This document shows, piece after piece, positions 1 through 8,099 of a stretch of 64,000 nt of DNA (the first letter of the stretch is position 1; each line of letters starts with the position of its first letter). The translations under genes and the position numbers were made by a program. The notes below the pieces were generated by a model. That model was not told the DNA's origin. It did not search any database and saw only the letters and a list, made by a program, of their open reading frames with translations. Source of the DNA: Salimicrobium album (GTDB lineage: Bacteria > Bacillota > Bacilli > Bacillales > Halobacillaceae); contig NZ_FNOS01000004.1 in assembly GCF_900107115.1 (NCBI RefSeq), positions 186,001 through 250,000 of the forward strand, written 5' to 3'.

Positions 1-2
1 GG

Positions 3-728
3 ATCCTCACGCACGAAAAAGATACAGTGAAAGCGGAATATGAAGTGAAGATGTATCAGAGTTCTTCCGAAGAAGAGGCGAAGCAGCGTTTCCGGGAGGA
101 AGTGCGTCTGGACACGTCCGCCGATCTGCTCAGACTGTCGAGCCCTTCGAACAAGATCAAAGTATCCGCGACGTTGTATGTCCCGGACCGTGCTTACGCT
201 TTCGTGAAGACGAAGGTATTCAATGGCCGGGTCGATCTTTCGGCTCTGCGTGCGGAACAGGTGGAGACGAAAACGACCAACGGAGCTGTTACGCTGTCGG
301 AAGTCCACGGAGAGAAAGCCAACGTGGAGACAGGCAACGGAAGCGTTGACTTTCAGAACTGTTCCTTCTCCCGGTGTGATGCCAGAACAATCAACGGCAA
401 AGTAGCCGCGAGCGGTTCTTTCGTCAAACTCGATCTGTCGACGGTCTCGGGAGGAATCAATGTATCCGGGCAGGACCACCGTGCCGAACGCGGATTTTTC
501 AAAACGTCCACCGGCTCCATCAACGTTCAGCTTCCGGAAGAGAAACGTATCGAAGGAAATCTTGCTTCGGCTTTCGGGAAACTGAGCTGCAAACTGGACA
601 ACTACAAACTGCTTTCCGATAAGAACGACTGGCTGACGAAAGAACTTAAATTCACGGCCAGGGAAGATTATGAAACGGTGTACTACGTGGACGCCGACGC
701 CAAGTCCGGCTCCGTAACCGTATACTAG
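3..728 (+). CDS. yvlB: DUF4097-type protein YvlB, 5' end outside the window
   Basis: The frame is open from the first bases, so this is the C-terminal part of a longer gene; the GTG at 27 is internal and not a convincing start. The visible 240 residues are a run of short beta-strand repeats with recurring T-NG-V/I motifs (TTNGAV, TGNGSV, TINGKV, TSTGSI), which is the DUF4097 beta-helix-like adhesin pattern. In B. subtilis yvlB precedes yvlC and yvlD in a cell-envelope-stress operon. Here yvlD starts 19 bases later with no yvlC between them. The biochemical function of the family is not established. Confidence 0.75.
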   Translation: MLTHEKDTVKAEYEVKMYQSSSEEEAKQRFREEVRLDTSADLLRLSSPSNKIKVSATLYVPDRAYAFVKTKVFNGRVDLSALRAEQVETKTTNGAVTLSEVHGEKANVETGNGSVDFQNCSFSRCDARTINGKVAASGSFVKLDLSTVSGGINVSGQDHRAERGFFKTSTGSINVQLPEEKRIEGNLASAFGKLSCKLDNYKLLSDKNDWLTKELKFTAREDYETVYYVDADAKSGSVTVY

Positions 729-747
729 AAAGAGAGGGGGACAGATG

Positions 748-1095
748 ATGAAGAATGCGCTGCTGCACGTAATCGTTAACGCAGTCGCTCTGCTCGTTGT
801 GAGTGTGCTGTTTGATTCGATTCAGGTCGATGGATTTACGGGAGCCCTGTTCGCGGCTCTTATCCTTTCGATTCTGAACGCCATCATCCGGCCGATACTC
901 GTCGTGCTGACGCTGCCGATTACCGTGCTTTCTCTCGGTGTCTTCCTGTTCGTCATCAACGCTATTACGCTCATGCTCACAGACGCCCTTCTCGGAGGAC
1001 TGTTCGAGATCGGAAGTTTCGGCGTCGCCATTCTGGCAGCCGTCCTTATCTCCATTGTGAACCTGGTGCTTAATAAATTGATACAGGATCTGTAA
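748..1095 (+). CDS. yvlD: Phage-holin-family small membrane protein YvlD
   Basis: A 115-residue, very hydrophobic protein with about four membrane segments (near residues 3-22, 27-47, 52-74 and 88-110). It matches the YvlD / phage holin family 4 superfamily in size and in the NAxxRPIL motif (NAIIRPIL, between the second and third segments). I start at the second ATG (748) because the GAGAGGGGG ribosome site ends at 740; ATG 745 is only 4 bases away. It follows yvlB directly, so the two are probably co-transcribed. Its role is membrane-associated and otherwise unknown. Confidence 0.8.
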   Translation: MKNALLHVIVNAVALLVVSVLFDSIQVDGFTGALFAALILSILNAIIRPILVVLTLPITVLSLGVFLFVINAITLMLTDALLGGLFEIGSFGVAILAAVLISIVNLVLNKLIQDL

Positions 1096-1102
1096 TGATA
1101 AG

Positions 1103-1134
1103 CCTTCTCCGCGCGCAGCGGAGGAGGTTTTTTT
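1103..1134 (+). terminator. Rho-independent terminator after yvlD
   Basis: CCTTCTCCGC and GCGGAGGAGG form a nearly perfect 10-bp stem, followed by a run of seven T. Confidence 0.85.
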
Positions 1135-1147
1135 AGTGCGGAGAGAG

Positions 1148-1296
1148 TTTCGTGACGTTCAGGCTGACAGTCCGTGTCTGAAGGTAACGAAAAAGCGGAA
1201 ATCGTGCCCTTCAGCAGGAAAATGCACGGCCGAAGGGAACGATAACGCCGGAAAGGTTACATTCAACCGGAATACAGAGCGGTGAAGGTAACGAAA
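1148..1296. repeat. 52-bp-period triple inverted-repeat element, copy A
   Basis: Three units lie between the yvlD terminator and hprK. Left half-sites start at 1151 (CGTGACGTTCA), 1203 (CGTGCCCTTCA) and 1255 (GGTTACATTCA). Right half-sites start at 1179 (TGAAGGTAACG), 1231 (CGAAGGGAACG) and 1283 (TGAAGGTAACG). The period is exactly 52 for both series, and left-to-right start distance is 28. The 13-base spacers are A-rich at both ends with a GC core. The region has no coding potential I can see. The same architecture recurs at 20240, 44503 and 55065. Confidence 0.85.
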
Positions 1297-1346
1297 AGGA
1301 GGCGGACCCGTTCACGAAAAGTACAAACCGGCCGATGAACATCATC

Positions 1347-1376
1347 TTCCGCTTTTCTGCCCAGTCATGCTACAAT
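1347..1376 (+). promoter_or_regulatory. Possible sigma-A promoter of hprK
   Basis: TTCCGC (1347-1352), an 18-base spacer, then TACAAT (1371-1376). The -10 is good and the -35 weak. It lies 35 bases before the hprK start. Confidence 0.4.
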
Positions 1377-1411
1377 GAAAAGCAGCGATAATTGATTTAG
1401 GGGGCGATAGC

Positions 1412-2371
1412 GTGGCGAAAGTAATAACCCAGGAGCTGCTGGACAGATTTGAATTAGAGTTACTGACCGGGGACTCGGGAGTACACAGGGAAATACATAC
1501 GAGCGATATTTCAAGACCTGGCGTGGAGATGACAGGATATTTTAAATTTTATCCGAAAGAACGTCTGCAGGTACTCGGAAAAACGGAAGTTTCCTATTTG
1601 AACGAGCTCACGCAGGAACAGCTGCGGGAACGGATGGATAATCTTTGTACCGATGTAACACCGGGCATCGTCGTTACGCGCGGACTCGACGTCCCGCAGG
1701 AACTCGTGGATGCTGCCGAAGCAGGCGGAGTGCCCTTGATGAGCTCTCCTTACAAAACGACGCGGGTCATAAGCAGGCTGACGAATTTTCTGGAGACGAA
1801 GTTCGCTCCGTTTACGGCTATCCACGGCGTGCTCGTCGATCTGTACGGAATCGGCGTGCTGATTACAGGGAACAGCGGAGTCGGGAAGAGTGAAACCGCT
1901 CTTGAACTCGTCAAGCGCGGCCACCGGCTTGTAGCGGACGACAGCGTGGAGATCAGACAGGAAGATTACGATACGCTGATCGGGAACAGTCCGCCTCTCA
2001 TCGAACATCTGCTTGAAATACGCGGCCTTGGAATCATCAACGTGATGACTCTGTTCGGGGCGGGTTCGGTACGGAGTCACAAGCGTATTACGATGGTCAT
2101 CAACCTGGAACTGTGGAATGAAGAGAAACAGTATGACCGCGTCGGACTCGATGAGGAAACGATGCGCATCATGGATGTTGAACTTCCGAAGTCGACGATT
2201 CCTGTCCGCCCGGGACGTAATCTGGCCGTCATCATCGAAGTGGCCGCCATGAACCTCCGGCTGAAGCGCATGGGAATCAACGCTGCGGAGGAATTTTCCG
2301 AGCGGCTTACAAACGTTATAGAAACCGGGGAAGATCAGCCGCCTTCCCCCGAAGACCGTTCCGAAGATTAA
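1412..2371 (+). CDS. hprK: HPr kinase/phosphorylase
   Basis: Bifunctional enzyme that phosphorylates Ser46 of HPr and Crh, and removes the phosphate, in response to glycolytic intermediates; it drives CcpA-dependent catabolite repression. At 319 residues it has the family length. Visible motifs are His138 in the AIHG segment, the Walker A loop GNSGVGKS (153-160) and the HprK signature [11 protein letters not shown] (201-211). The start is GTG with an AGGGGGCG site just upstream. lgt follows 12 bases later, as in Bacillus. Both its substrates, Crh (19795) and HPr (32166, minus), are encoded in this window. Confidence 0.97.
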   Translation: MAKVITQELLDRFELELLTGDSGVHREIHTSDISRPGVEMTGYFKFYPKERLQVLGKTEVSYLNELTQEQLRERMDNLCTDVTPGIVVTRGLDVPQELVDAAEAGGVPLMSSPYKTTRVISRLTNFLETKFAPFTAIHGVLVDLYGIGVLITGNSGVGKSETALELVKRGHRLVADDSVEIRQEDYDTLIGNSPPLIEHLLEIRGLGIINVMTLFGAGSVRSHKRITMVINLELWNEEKQYDRVGLDEETMRIMDVELPKSTIPVRPGRNLAVIIEVAAMNLRLKRMGINAAEEFSERLTNVIETGEDQPPSPEDRSED

Positions 2372-2383
2372 GGAGGAAGAAGT

Positions 2384-3220
2384 ATGACGTGTACGACAGA
2401 CCCTCTCGACCCCATATTTCTGGAGCTGGGAGTTCTCAACATTTACTGGTACGGGCTGATTATAGCGACCGGGGCCCTGCTTGGACTGTGGCTTGCGACT
2501 TATGAATCGGAACGGCTCGGTCTGAAAAAAGATTACATGGTGGATCTTTTGATTTATGCGATTCCGATTGCGATTCTCTCCGCCCGTATTTATTACGTTA
2601 TTTTTGAGTGGGACCGATATGCCGGCCAGCCGTTCTGGAAAGTCTTTGCTGTCTGGGAAGGCGGCATCGCCATTCACGGAGCGCTGATCGGATCGGTGCT
2701 GACGGCCATCGTGTATACGAAAGTGCGTAAATTATCGTTCTGGATGATGGCGGATATCGCCGCACCGAGTCTGATACTCGGTCAGGCCATCGGCCGGTGG
2801 GGGAACTTCATGAACCAGGAAGCGCACGGCGGCCCGGTTTCCGAAAGTTTTTATCAGAACGTGATGCAATATCTTCCCGGTTTCATCAACCAGCAGATGT
2901 GCATCGACGGCACATTGTACCACCCGACATTTTTGTATGAATCCTTATGGAATATTACGGGTTTCGTACTGCTTCTCCTTCTCGCAAGGAAAGTGAACCC
3001 CCGCCGCGGAGAAGTATTCTTAAGTTACGTCATCTGGTATTCGTTCGGCCGCTTCTTCATTGAAGCGATGCGGACGGACAGTCTGTATATCGTCGGCCAG
3101 CTGCGCACGGCCCAGGTCATCTCCATCGTCCTGATCGTCGGTGCGGTACTGTTGATCTGGTACAGACGCAGAACGAAACAGGCGGACCGGCATTATAACG
3201 GAAAAAAAGTGAGACAGTGA
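2384..3220 (+). CDS. lgt: Prolipoprotein diacylglyceryl transferase
   Basis: Membrane enzyme that transfers a diacylglyceryl group from phosphatidylglycerol to the lipobox cysteine of prolipoproteins. MetQ, encoded at 57714 here, would be a substrate. It is 278 residues long with about seven membrane segments. It carries the catalytic-region HGAL motif (His99) and the Lgt signature [10 protein letters not shown] (137-146). It has a good AAGGAGGAAG ribosome site. It lies in the conserved hprK-lgt-yvoD-yvoF series, 12 bases after hprK and 7 before yvoD, so one transcript is likely. Confidence 0.97.
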   Translation: MTCTTDPLDPIFLELGVLNIYWYGLIIATGALLGLWLATYESERLGLKKDYMVDLLIYAIPIAILSARIYYVIFEWDRYAGQPFWKVFAVWEGGIAIHGALIGSVLTAIVYTKVRKLSFWMMADIAAPSLILGQAIGRWGNFMNQEAHGGPVSESFYQNVMQYLPGFINQQMCIDGTLYHPTFLYESLWNITGFVLLLLLARKVNPRRGEVFLSYVIWYSFGRFFIEAMRTDSLYIVGQLRTAQVISIVLIVGAVLLIWYRRRTKQADRHYNGKKVRQ

Positions 3221-3227
3221 GGCGATA

Positions 3228-4181
3228 ATGATGCAGGAAATTTTTAAAAGGGGGCTGAAACAGGGCCTCGTTCTGACGTGGGCCCTCGGGAAGATCATCT
3301 TCCCGATTACCCTCCTCATGACTATTGTGCAGTATACGCCCGTGTTCCCGTGGCTCATGGATAAAATAGCACCGCTCCTCAGCGCGATCGGGCTTTCGGC
3401 GGAAGCTGCCGTGCCGCTTGTCATCGGTAATTTCCTGAATTTATACGCGGGGATAGCAGCGATCATTTCTTTCGAATTTACGGTGAAAGAAGTATTCATC
3501 ATGGCGATTATGCTGTCGTTTTCGCATAATCTGATTCTGGAGTCGGCCGTCGCCAAAAAAGTGGGAGTGAGCTGGTGGTTCGTAGTCGGCCTGCGGGTCG
3601 GGCTTGCTCTGTTCTCCGCCTGGATTATAAACGTTTTCTGGCAGGGGGGAGCGCAACTGGCTTCTTACGGATTCGCAACTTCCGGAGGGACGGACCCGTC
3701 CGGGGCTCTTGAGATCGCCTGGCACGGAGTGACGACTGCAGTAATGGGGATCGTTCAGCTGGCGCTGATCGTTCTGCCGCTGATGATCGTGATGCAGTAC
3801 TTGCGCGAACTCGGCTGGATCGGCACGTTCTCCTCCTGGATGGCCCCATTCATGAAAGTGCTCGGTATGAAACCGAACACGTCCACAACGGTTACGGCAG
3901 GACTTACGATCGGTCTTGCGTATGGAGCGGGCGTAATGATCCAGGCGGTGAAAGAAGACGGAGTTTCCAAAAAAGACATGTACCTCACAATGATCTTTCT
4001 CGTCTCCTGTCACGCCGTAGTGGAAGATACCCTTGTATTCATTCCGCTCGGCATTCCCGTATGGCCGCTGCTGGCTATACGTCTGGCGACAGCCATCATA
4101 CTTACGGCGGCTGTCGGACTGGTGTGGAACTGGAAACTGGATAAGAAAGAGGCCACACCTCATTCCTATCAGGGAGGGTAA
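3228..4181 (+). CDS. yvoD: Nucleoside-recognition (Gate) domain membrane protein YvoD
   Basis: A 317-residue polytopic membrane protein with two similar halves, each resembling the nucleoside-recognition Gate domain (related to SpmA/SpmB). The halves are near residues 15-125 and 155-300. It contains GNFLNLYAG and LTIGLAYGAG-type membrane motifs and the conserved SHNLILE / SCHAVVEDT pair, one per half. No transported substrate is established for YvoD. In B. subtilis ppaX follows yvoD; here it is absent and yvoF follows after 3 bases. Confidence 0.85.
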   Translation: MMQEIFKRGLKQGLVLTWALGKIIFPITLLMTIVQYTPVFPWLMDKIAPLLSAIGLSAEAAVPLVIGNFLNLYAGIAAIISFEFTVKEVFIMAIMLSFSHNLILESAVAKKVGVSWWFVVGLRVGLALFSAWIINVFWQGGAQLASYGFATSGGTDPSGALEIAWHGVTTAVMGIVQLALIVLPLMIVMQYLRELGWIGTFSSWMAPFMKVLGMKPNTSTTVTAGLTIGLAYGAGVMIQAVKEDGVSKKDMYLTMIFLVSCHAVVEDTLVFIPLGIPVWPLLAIRLATAIILTAAVGLVWNWKLDKKEATPHSYQGG

Positions 4182-4184
4182 GCT

Positions 4185-4679
4185 ATGCGCCGTACAGACA
4201 GATATGTGGTAACCGGAGCGAATTCGCTGTGGCAGCTTTATCAGACCGTGCCTTTTTCGAAAGTTGCGCGAAATTTCATCGTACTGCAAATGGCCCGCTA
4301 CACTCCTTTCATCCCCTGGAAAAACTGGATGTACCGCCGTTTTCTCGGGATGGAAGTGGGGAACAGGACGGCGTTTGCACTGAAGGCTATGCCGGATGTG
4401 ATGTTTCCGGAAAAAATAACTCTCGGCGCAAACTCAATCGTCGGCTATAATACGACGATCCTTACGCATGAGTATTTGACGAAGGAGTACCGGCTCGGGG
4501 AAGTGGTCATCGGTTCGGATGTCATGATCGGGGCCAACTGTACGATACTCCCGGGAGTGGCCATCGGTGACGGAGCCGTAATCGGCGCCGGGTCGCTCGT
4601 TCATAAAGATGTGGCGCCCGGAAGCGTCATGGGCGGAAATCCTCTGAGACCGCTCGGGAAAGGAGAAGTTCATGATTGA
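4185..4679 (+). CDS. yvoF: Hexapeptide-repeat acyltransferase YvoF
   Basis: A 164-residue protein of the left-handed beta-helix acyltransferase family (maltose/galactoside O-acetyltransferase type). The C-terminal half shows [LIV]GxxxxI hexapeptide steps (VIGSDVMIG, TILPGVAIG, GAVIGAGSLV) and ends in GGNPLRPLG, typical of CoA-dependent acetyltransferases. Its physiological acceptor is unknown. The last 8 bases overlap the start of glpP, so the two are translationally coupled, although their roles look unrelated. Confidence 0.85.
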   Translation: MRRTDRYVVTGANSLWQLYQTVPFSKVARNFIVLQMARYTPFIPWKNWMYRRFLGMEVGNRTAFALKAMPDVMFPEKITLGANSIVGYNTTILTHEYLTKEYRLGEVVIGSDVMIGANCTILPGVAIGDGAVIGAGSLVHKDVAPGSVMGGNPLRPLGKGEVHD

Positions 4680-5217
4680 ACAACAGGTACTGCCGGCAGT
4701 ACGCCGCATGAAGGATTTTGAAACTCTGCTCGAATCGGATACGGAATACATGGTATTTCTGGAGACGAGAATCGGGCTGTTGAAAAGTATGGTCCGGGAA
4801 GCGAAGAAAAAGGGTAAAACCGTATTTATCCATGCCGATCTCGTTCAGGGACTGAAGACGGACGAATACGGAATGGAGTACCTGGGCCGGGAAATCCGCC
4901 CGGACGGAATCATTTCCACAAGATCCGGTGTCATCCAGCAGGCGAAACGGTATGGGATTACGTCGGTGCAGCGGCTGTTTCTGATTGACAGCCAGGCCCT
5001 CGTCCAGAATAAAAGACAGGTGCTGAAGACGGACCCTGACTACATCGAGCTCCTCCCGGGCATCCTCCCGGGGATGATCGCCGAAATAAAGCAGGAGCTT
5101 GAGATTCCCATCATTGCAGGGGGACTTATACGTACGGCGGGGGAAGTGGATGAAGCACTGAGCGCAGGAGCCGTCTCGGTCTCAACCTCCCAGCCTGAAC
5201 TCTGGCGTTTTGCATAA
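4672..5217 (+). CDS. glpP: Glycerol-3-phosphate-responsive antiterminator
   Basis: RNA-binding antiterminator of 181 residues that, with glycerol-3-phosphate, lets polymerase read through the leader terminator of glp genes. The fold is a TIM-barrel-like phosphate-binding protein. Motifs include FIHADLVQGL, GIISTRSGVI and the C-terminal phosphate-binding IIAGGLIRT followed by GAVSVSTS. ATG 4672 has a GGAGAAG site inside yvoF. Immediately downstream lies a promoter and a terminator leader in front of glpD, the expected target. glpF and glpK, which sit between glpP and glpD in B. subtilis, are missing here. Confidence 0.93.
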   Translation: MIEQQVLPAVRRMKDFETLLESDTEYMVFLETRIGLLKSMVREAKKKGKTVFIHADLVQGLKTDEYGMEYLGREIRPDGIISTRSGVIQQAKRYGITSVQRLFLIDSQALVQNKRQVLKTDPDYIELLPGILPGMIAEIKQELEIPIIAGGLIRTAGEVDEALSAGAVSVSTSQPELWRFA

Positions 5218-5220
5218 CGG

Positions 5221-5250
5221 TTGCTTTTTCGGAGAAACATCTGCTACAAT
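5221..5250 (+). promoter_or_regulatory. Sigma-A promoter of glpD
   Basis: TTGCTT (5221-5226), an 18-base spacer and TACAAT (5245-5250). It begins 3 bases after the glpP stop codon. Confidence 0.7.
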
Positions 5251-5283
5251 GAACGTAAGTTAATAAATGGTCGGAGTGCAGGA

Positions 5284-5335
5284 GAGACCGCAGAACTTTA
5301 CGCCCGGCGTAAAGTTGTCTGTGGTCTCTTTTTTT
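5284..5335 (+). promoter_or_regulatory. GlpP-type leader terminator/antiterminator upstream of glpD
   Basis: GAGACCGCAGA-ACTTTAC pairs with GTAAAGTTGTCTGTGGTCTC around a 7-base loop, giving an 18-bp imperfect stem followed by seven T. It lies between the glpD promoter and its coding region, about 100 bases before the ATG. With glpP next door, this is the leader terminator that GlpP plus glycerol-3-phosphate is known to override in Bacillus. Confidence 0.85.
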
Positions 5336-5436
5336 GTGGGGAGAAAAAATTCCTTTTCTGCTCCTCTGCATAACTTCCGGTTTATTAGGGAATACACGTA
5401 TCAGACAATGATAGCGAAGGAAAGGGGTATAATTAC

Positions 5437-7101
5437 ATGAGTTTTTCCAGTTATGAACGTAAAGAACAGTTCCGTAAACTTACAGAAGAACAGTGGGATG
5501 TATTAGTGATCGGAGGAGGTATCACCGGAGCCGGTATCGCTCTTGATGCTTCGAGCCGCGGTATGAACACGGCTCTGGTTGAAATGCAGGATTATGCAGC
5601 GGGTACATCTTCCCGTTCAACGAAACTTGTCCACGGGGGACTGCGTTACCTGAAGCAGTTCGAAGTGAAAATGGTGGCGGAAGTAGGGAAAGAACGTGAA
5701 ATCGTTTATGAAAACGGCCCTCACGTGACAACTCCCGAGTGGATGATGCTTCCATTTTACAAAGAAGGTAACTTCGGTCCGTATTCCACGAACCTTGGAC
5801 TGATGGTCTATGATTTTCTTGCAGGCGTGAAAAAGGCGGAGCGCCGCCGCATGTTCTCTCCTGAAGAAGCGATGGAGAGAGAACCGCTTGTAAACGGTGA
5901 GAACCTGAAAGGTGCAGGTTTCTACGTCGAATATAAGACGGACGATGCCCGTCTGACGCTGGACGTTATGAAAAAAGCGGAAGAATTCGGAGCTACGGCT
6001 GCGAACTATGCGAAAGTGACCGATTTCATCTACGAAAACGGCAAAGTGACCGGAGCCGTCGTGGAAGATACGATCACCGGTGATACGTATCAGGTAAAAG
6101 CGAAGAAAATCATCAACGCCGGAGGCCCGTGGGTCGATACGCTGCGTGAAAAAGACGGATCGAAGAAAGGGAAATCGCTGAGACTGACGAAAGGGATCCA
6201 CCTCGTTTTCGATCAGAGCACGTTCCCGCTCCACCAGGCGATTTATTTCGACAGCCCGGACGGCCGGATGATTTTCGCTATACCGCGGGACGGCAAAGCC
6301 TATATCGGAACGACCGATACAGTATACGAAGGGGATATCGCCCATCCGACGATGACGGTTGAGGACCGGGATTATCTTCTGCGGGCGCTGAAGAGCATGT
6401 TCCCTCACGTAAACGTAACAAAAGACGATGTGGAATCCAGCTGGGCCGGTCTTCGTCCACTGATTTATGAAGAAGGGAAAGACCCTTCCGAGATTTCAAG
6501 AAAAGACGAAATTTTCGTTTCCGATTCCGGACTTATTTCCATGGCCGGCGGTAAATTGACCGGATACCGTAAGATGGCGGAAGATGCCGTAGATCTTATC
6601 CGTGATCAGCTGGCGAAAGACTACGGTGTCTACTTCGGAGATACCGATACTGTCCACATTCCGGTTTCCGGCGGGGAAGTCGGAGGTTCTGAAGGTTTCG
6701 AGAAATTCCAATACGAAAAAGTGATCGAGGGTGTGAAACTCGGCCTTGAAAAAGAAGAAGCGGAGAGACTTGTAAGTTTCTACGGTGCCAACGTGGACAA
6801 ACTTTACGCTCTATATGAAGAGAACAAAGTGAAAGCAGGAGAAGAGGAGATCGATCCGGTCGTATTCACTCAGCTTATCTACGCTCTGAAAGAAGAGCAG
6901 ACGTACAAACCGGTGGATTTCTTCATCCGCCGTACCGGCGCCCTATTCTTCAACATCAACTTCGTGCGCGAGCACAAAGATAACGTAATCCGCTACATGG
7001 CGAAAGAACTTGAATGGACAGAGGAACAGACGAACGAATATAAAGAAGAACTGGAACAGCTGCTTATAGAAGCGGTGACGCCGGTGGAATATGCACGATA
7101 A
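5437..7101 (+). CDS. glpD: Aerobic glycerol-3-phosphate dehydrogenase
   Basis: FAD-dependent membrane-associated enzyme that oxidises sn-glycerol-3-phosphate to dihydroxyacetone phosphate and passes electrons to menaquinone. It is 554 residues, the usual length. The dinucleotide-binding loop GGGITGAGIALDASSRG lies near residues 23-39 and is followed by the GlpD motif SSRSTKLVHGGLRYL. The C-terminal DAO-C domain is complete. The product feeds TpiA and GapA, also in this window. Expression is expected to need GlpP acting on the upstream leader. Confidence 0.97.
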   Translation: MSFSSYERKEQFRKLTEEQWDVLVIGGGITGAGIALDASSRGMNTALVEMQDYAAGTSSRSTKLVHGGLRYLKQFEVKMVAEVGKEREIVYENGPHVTTPEWMMLPFYKEGNFGPYSTNLGLMVYDFLAGVKKAERRRMFSPEEAMEREPLVNGENLKGAGFYVEYKTDDARLTLDVMKKAEEFGATAANYAKVTDFIYENGKVTGAVVEDTITGDTYQVKAKKIINAGGPWVDTLREKDGSKKGKSLRLTKGIHLVFDQSTFPLHQAIYFDSPDGRMIFAIPRDGKAYIGTTDTVYEGDIAHPTMTVEDRDYLLRALKSMFPHVNVTKDDVESSWAGLRPLIYEEGKDPSEISRKDEIFVSDSGLISMAGGKLTGYRKMAEDAVDLIRDQLAKDYGVYFGDTDTVHIPVSGGEVGGSEGFEKFQYEKVIEGVKLGLEKEEAERLVSFYGANVDKLYALYEENKVKAGEEEIDPVVFTQLIYALKEEQTYKPVDFFIRRTGALFFNINFVREHKDNVIRYMAKELEWTEEQTNEYKEELEQLLIEAVTPVEYAR

Positions 7102-7109
7102 CAGGAATG

Positions 7110-7146
7110 AACCTGCAGGGATATTGTATCTTCTGCAGGTTTTTTT
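7110..7146 (+). terminator. Terminator of glpD
   Basis: AACCTGCAG and CTGCAGGTT form a 9-bp stem around a 14-base loop, followed by a T run. Confidence 0.85.
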
Positions 7147-7160
7147 ATGCCGGAAGAGTC

Positions 7161-7190
7161 TTAGCTTTTTGCCGGAATTTTCTCTATAAT
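7161..7190 (+). promoter_or_regulatory. Probable promoter of the gene at 7214
   Basis: TTAGCT (7161-7166), an 18-base spacer and a perfect TATAAT (7185-7190), 24 bases before the start codon. Confidence 0.55.
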
Positions 7191-7213
7191 GAGAGAAGAA
7201 AGGGGATGAGGGA

Positions 7214-8026
7214 ATGGATTCGGTGGAAAGTCTTATTAAAAAAGAGGGAAGAAATCAGTGTCTGAGCGGAATCGCTCTCATGCTGGCCGGAGCCGGTATA
7301 CTCATGTTTTTTCTCATCGGTAAAGGAGGGACAGGGTTGATGTTGATCTACGGAATTCCCGCTCTCGGTGTCGGTCTTTATTTCTTTCAGGCCGGATGGA
7401 AGGATCTCACAAAAGTCGACGGGGCGGCTGAACTGAAGATGACGCGCGACCCCGTAGCATTCCCTGAAGTTCCGAGAACGATGTACCTCGGAACCGGGGC
7501 AGGCAGAGACGCCCGTTTTTTTGATATGGATGGAAACGCCATGGGGGACATTACGGACAAAAAGACATCGATGGGCCGGGTGGCTGAACTGCTGTTGCTG
7601 TCCCCGGCATCGGCCAATTTTCCTTTACCACGGGTGTACCAGGTGAAAGAAGAAGGGGAAGTCCTGTACGAACTGGAAAAGAAAGGGTTTTCCCTTCGTT
7701 CGAAAGCTTACGTTAAGGGACACGAAGATACATACGTCGGATTGATGAAAGCAAAGAAAGATAAAGAGAGTAAACAGATGGTGTTCTCCTATCAGAAGAA
7801 AGATGAAACACTCTACTACACCTCGGGAGATCCTTATATCGGAAAATATTACGTAAAAGACAGCCGGGACCGTACGCTTCTTACGCTGAAAAACGGGGCG
7901 ATACCTGTAGGTGCTCCGGATAAACTGCAGCGGATGAACGGTTCTGTGATCGAATGGGAGACGACGGAAAACATTCCTTATACGCTGCTCTTATTCATTT
8001 TTTTCCTGTCGCACACGGAACAGTAA
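7214..8026 (+). CDS. Unrecognised membrane-anchored protein
   Basis: I do not recognise this 270-residue protein. Residues 17-37 and 42-60 form two membrane helices (LSGIALMLAGAG and LIYGIPALGVG regions). The rest is a mostly beta-strand, Lys/Asp/Glu-rich domain with repeated strand-turn patterns such as ARFFDMDGNAMGDI and EVLYELEKKGFSLR. The last 15 residues are again hydrophobic. The alternating strands loosely resemble tubby/LURP-like lipid-binding barrels, but that is only a guess. It has its own promoter and sits alone between the glpD terminator and the his operon promoter. Confidence 0.6.
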   Translation: MDSVESLIKKEGRNQCLSGIALMLAGAGILMFFLIGKGGTGLMLIYGIPALGVGLYFFQAGWKDLTKVDGAAELKMTRDPVAFPEVPRTMYLGTGAGRDARFFDMDGNAMGDITDKKTSMGRVAELLLLSPASANFPLPRVYQVKEEGEVLYELEKKGFSLRSKAYVKGHEDTYVGLMKAKKDKESKQMVFSYQKKDETLYYTSGDPYIGKYYVKDSRDRTLLTLKNGAIPVGAPDKLQRMNGSVIEWETTENIPYTLLLFIFFLSHTEQ

Positions 8027-8033
8027 CTATGGA

Positions 8034-8062
8034 TTGACGCTATATCTTTATTTTGTTAGCAT
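8034..8062 (+). promoter_or_regulatory. Sigma-A promoter of the his operon
   Basis: TTGACG (8034-8039), a 17-base spacer and TAGCAT (8057-8062); GTTAGCAT is then directly repeated at 8063-8070. There is no T-box or long leader, since hisZ starts 38 bases downstream. Confidence 0.6.
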
Positions 8063-8099
8063 GTTAGCATACTAAAGGATGAACGGGAGGACGGGCACG

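Noticed and set aside
1511-2677. 388-codon minus-strand open frame over hprK and lgt
   Set aside because: Antisense to two clear genes; no motif.
8041-8099. T-box or leader peptide before the his operon
   Set aside because: The distance from promoter to hisZ is too short, and no T-box sequence or His-rich peptide is present.
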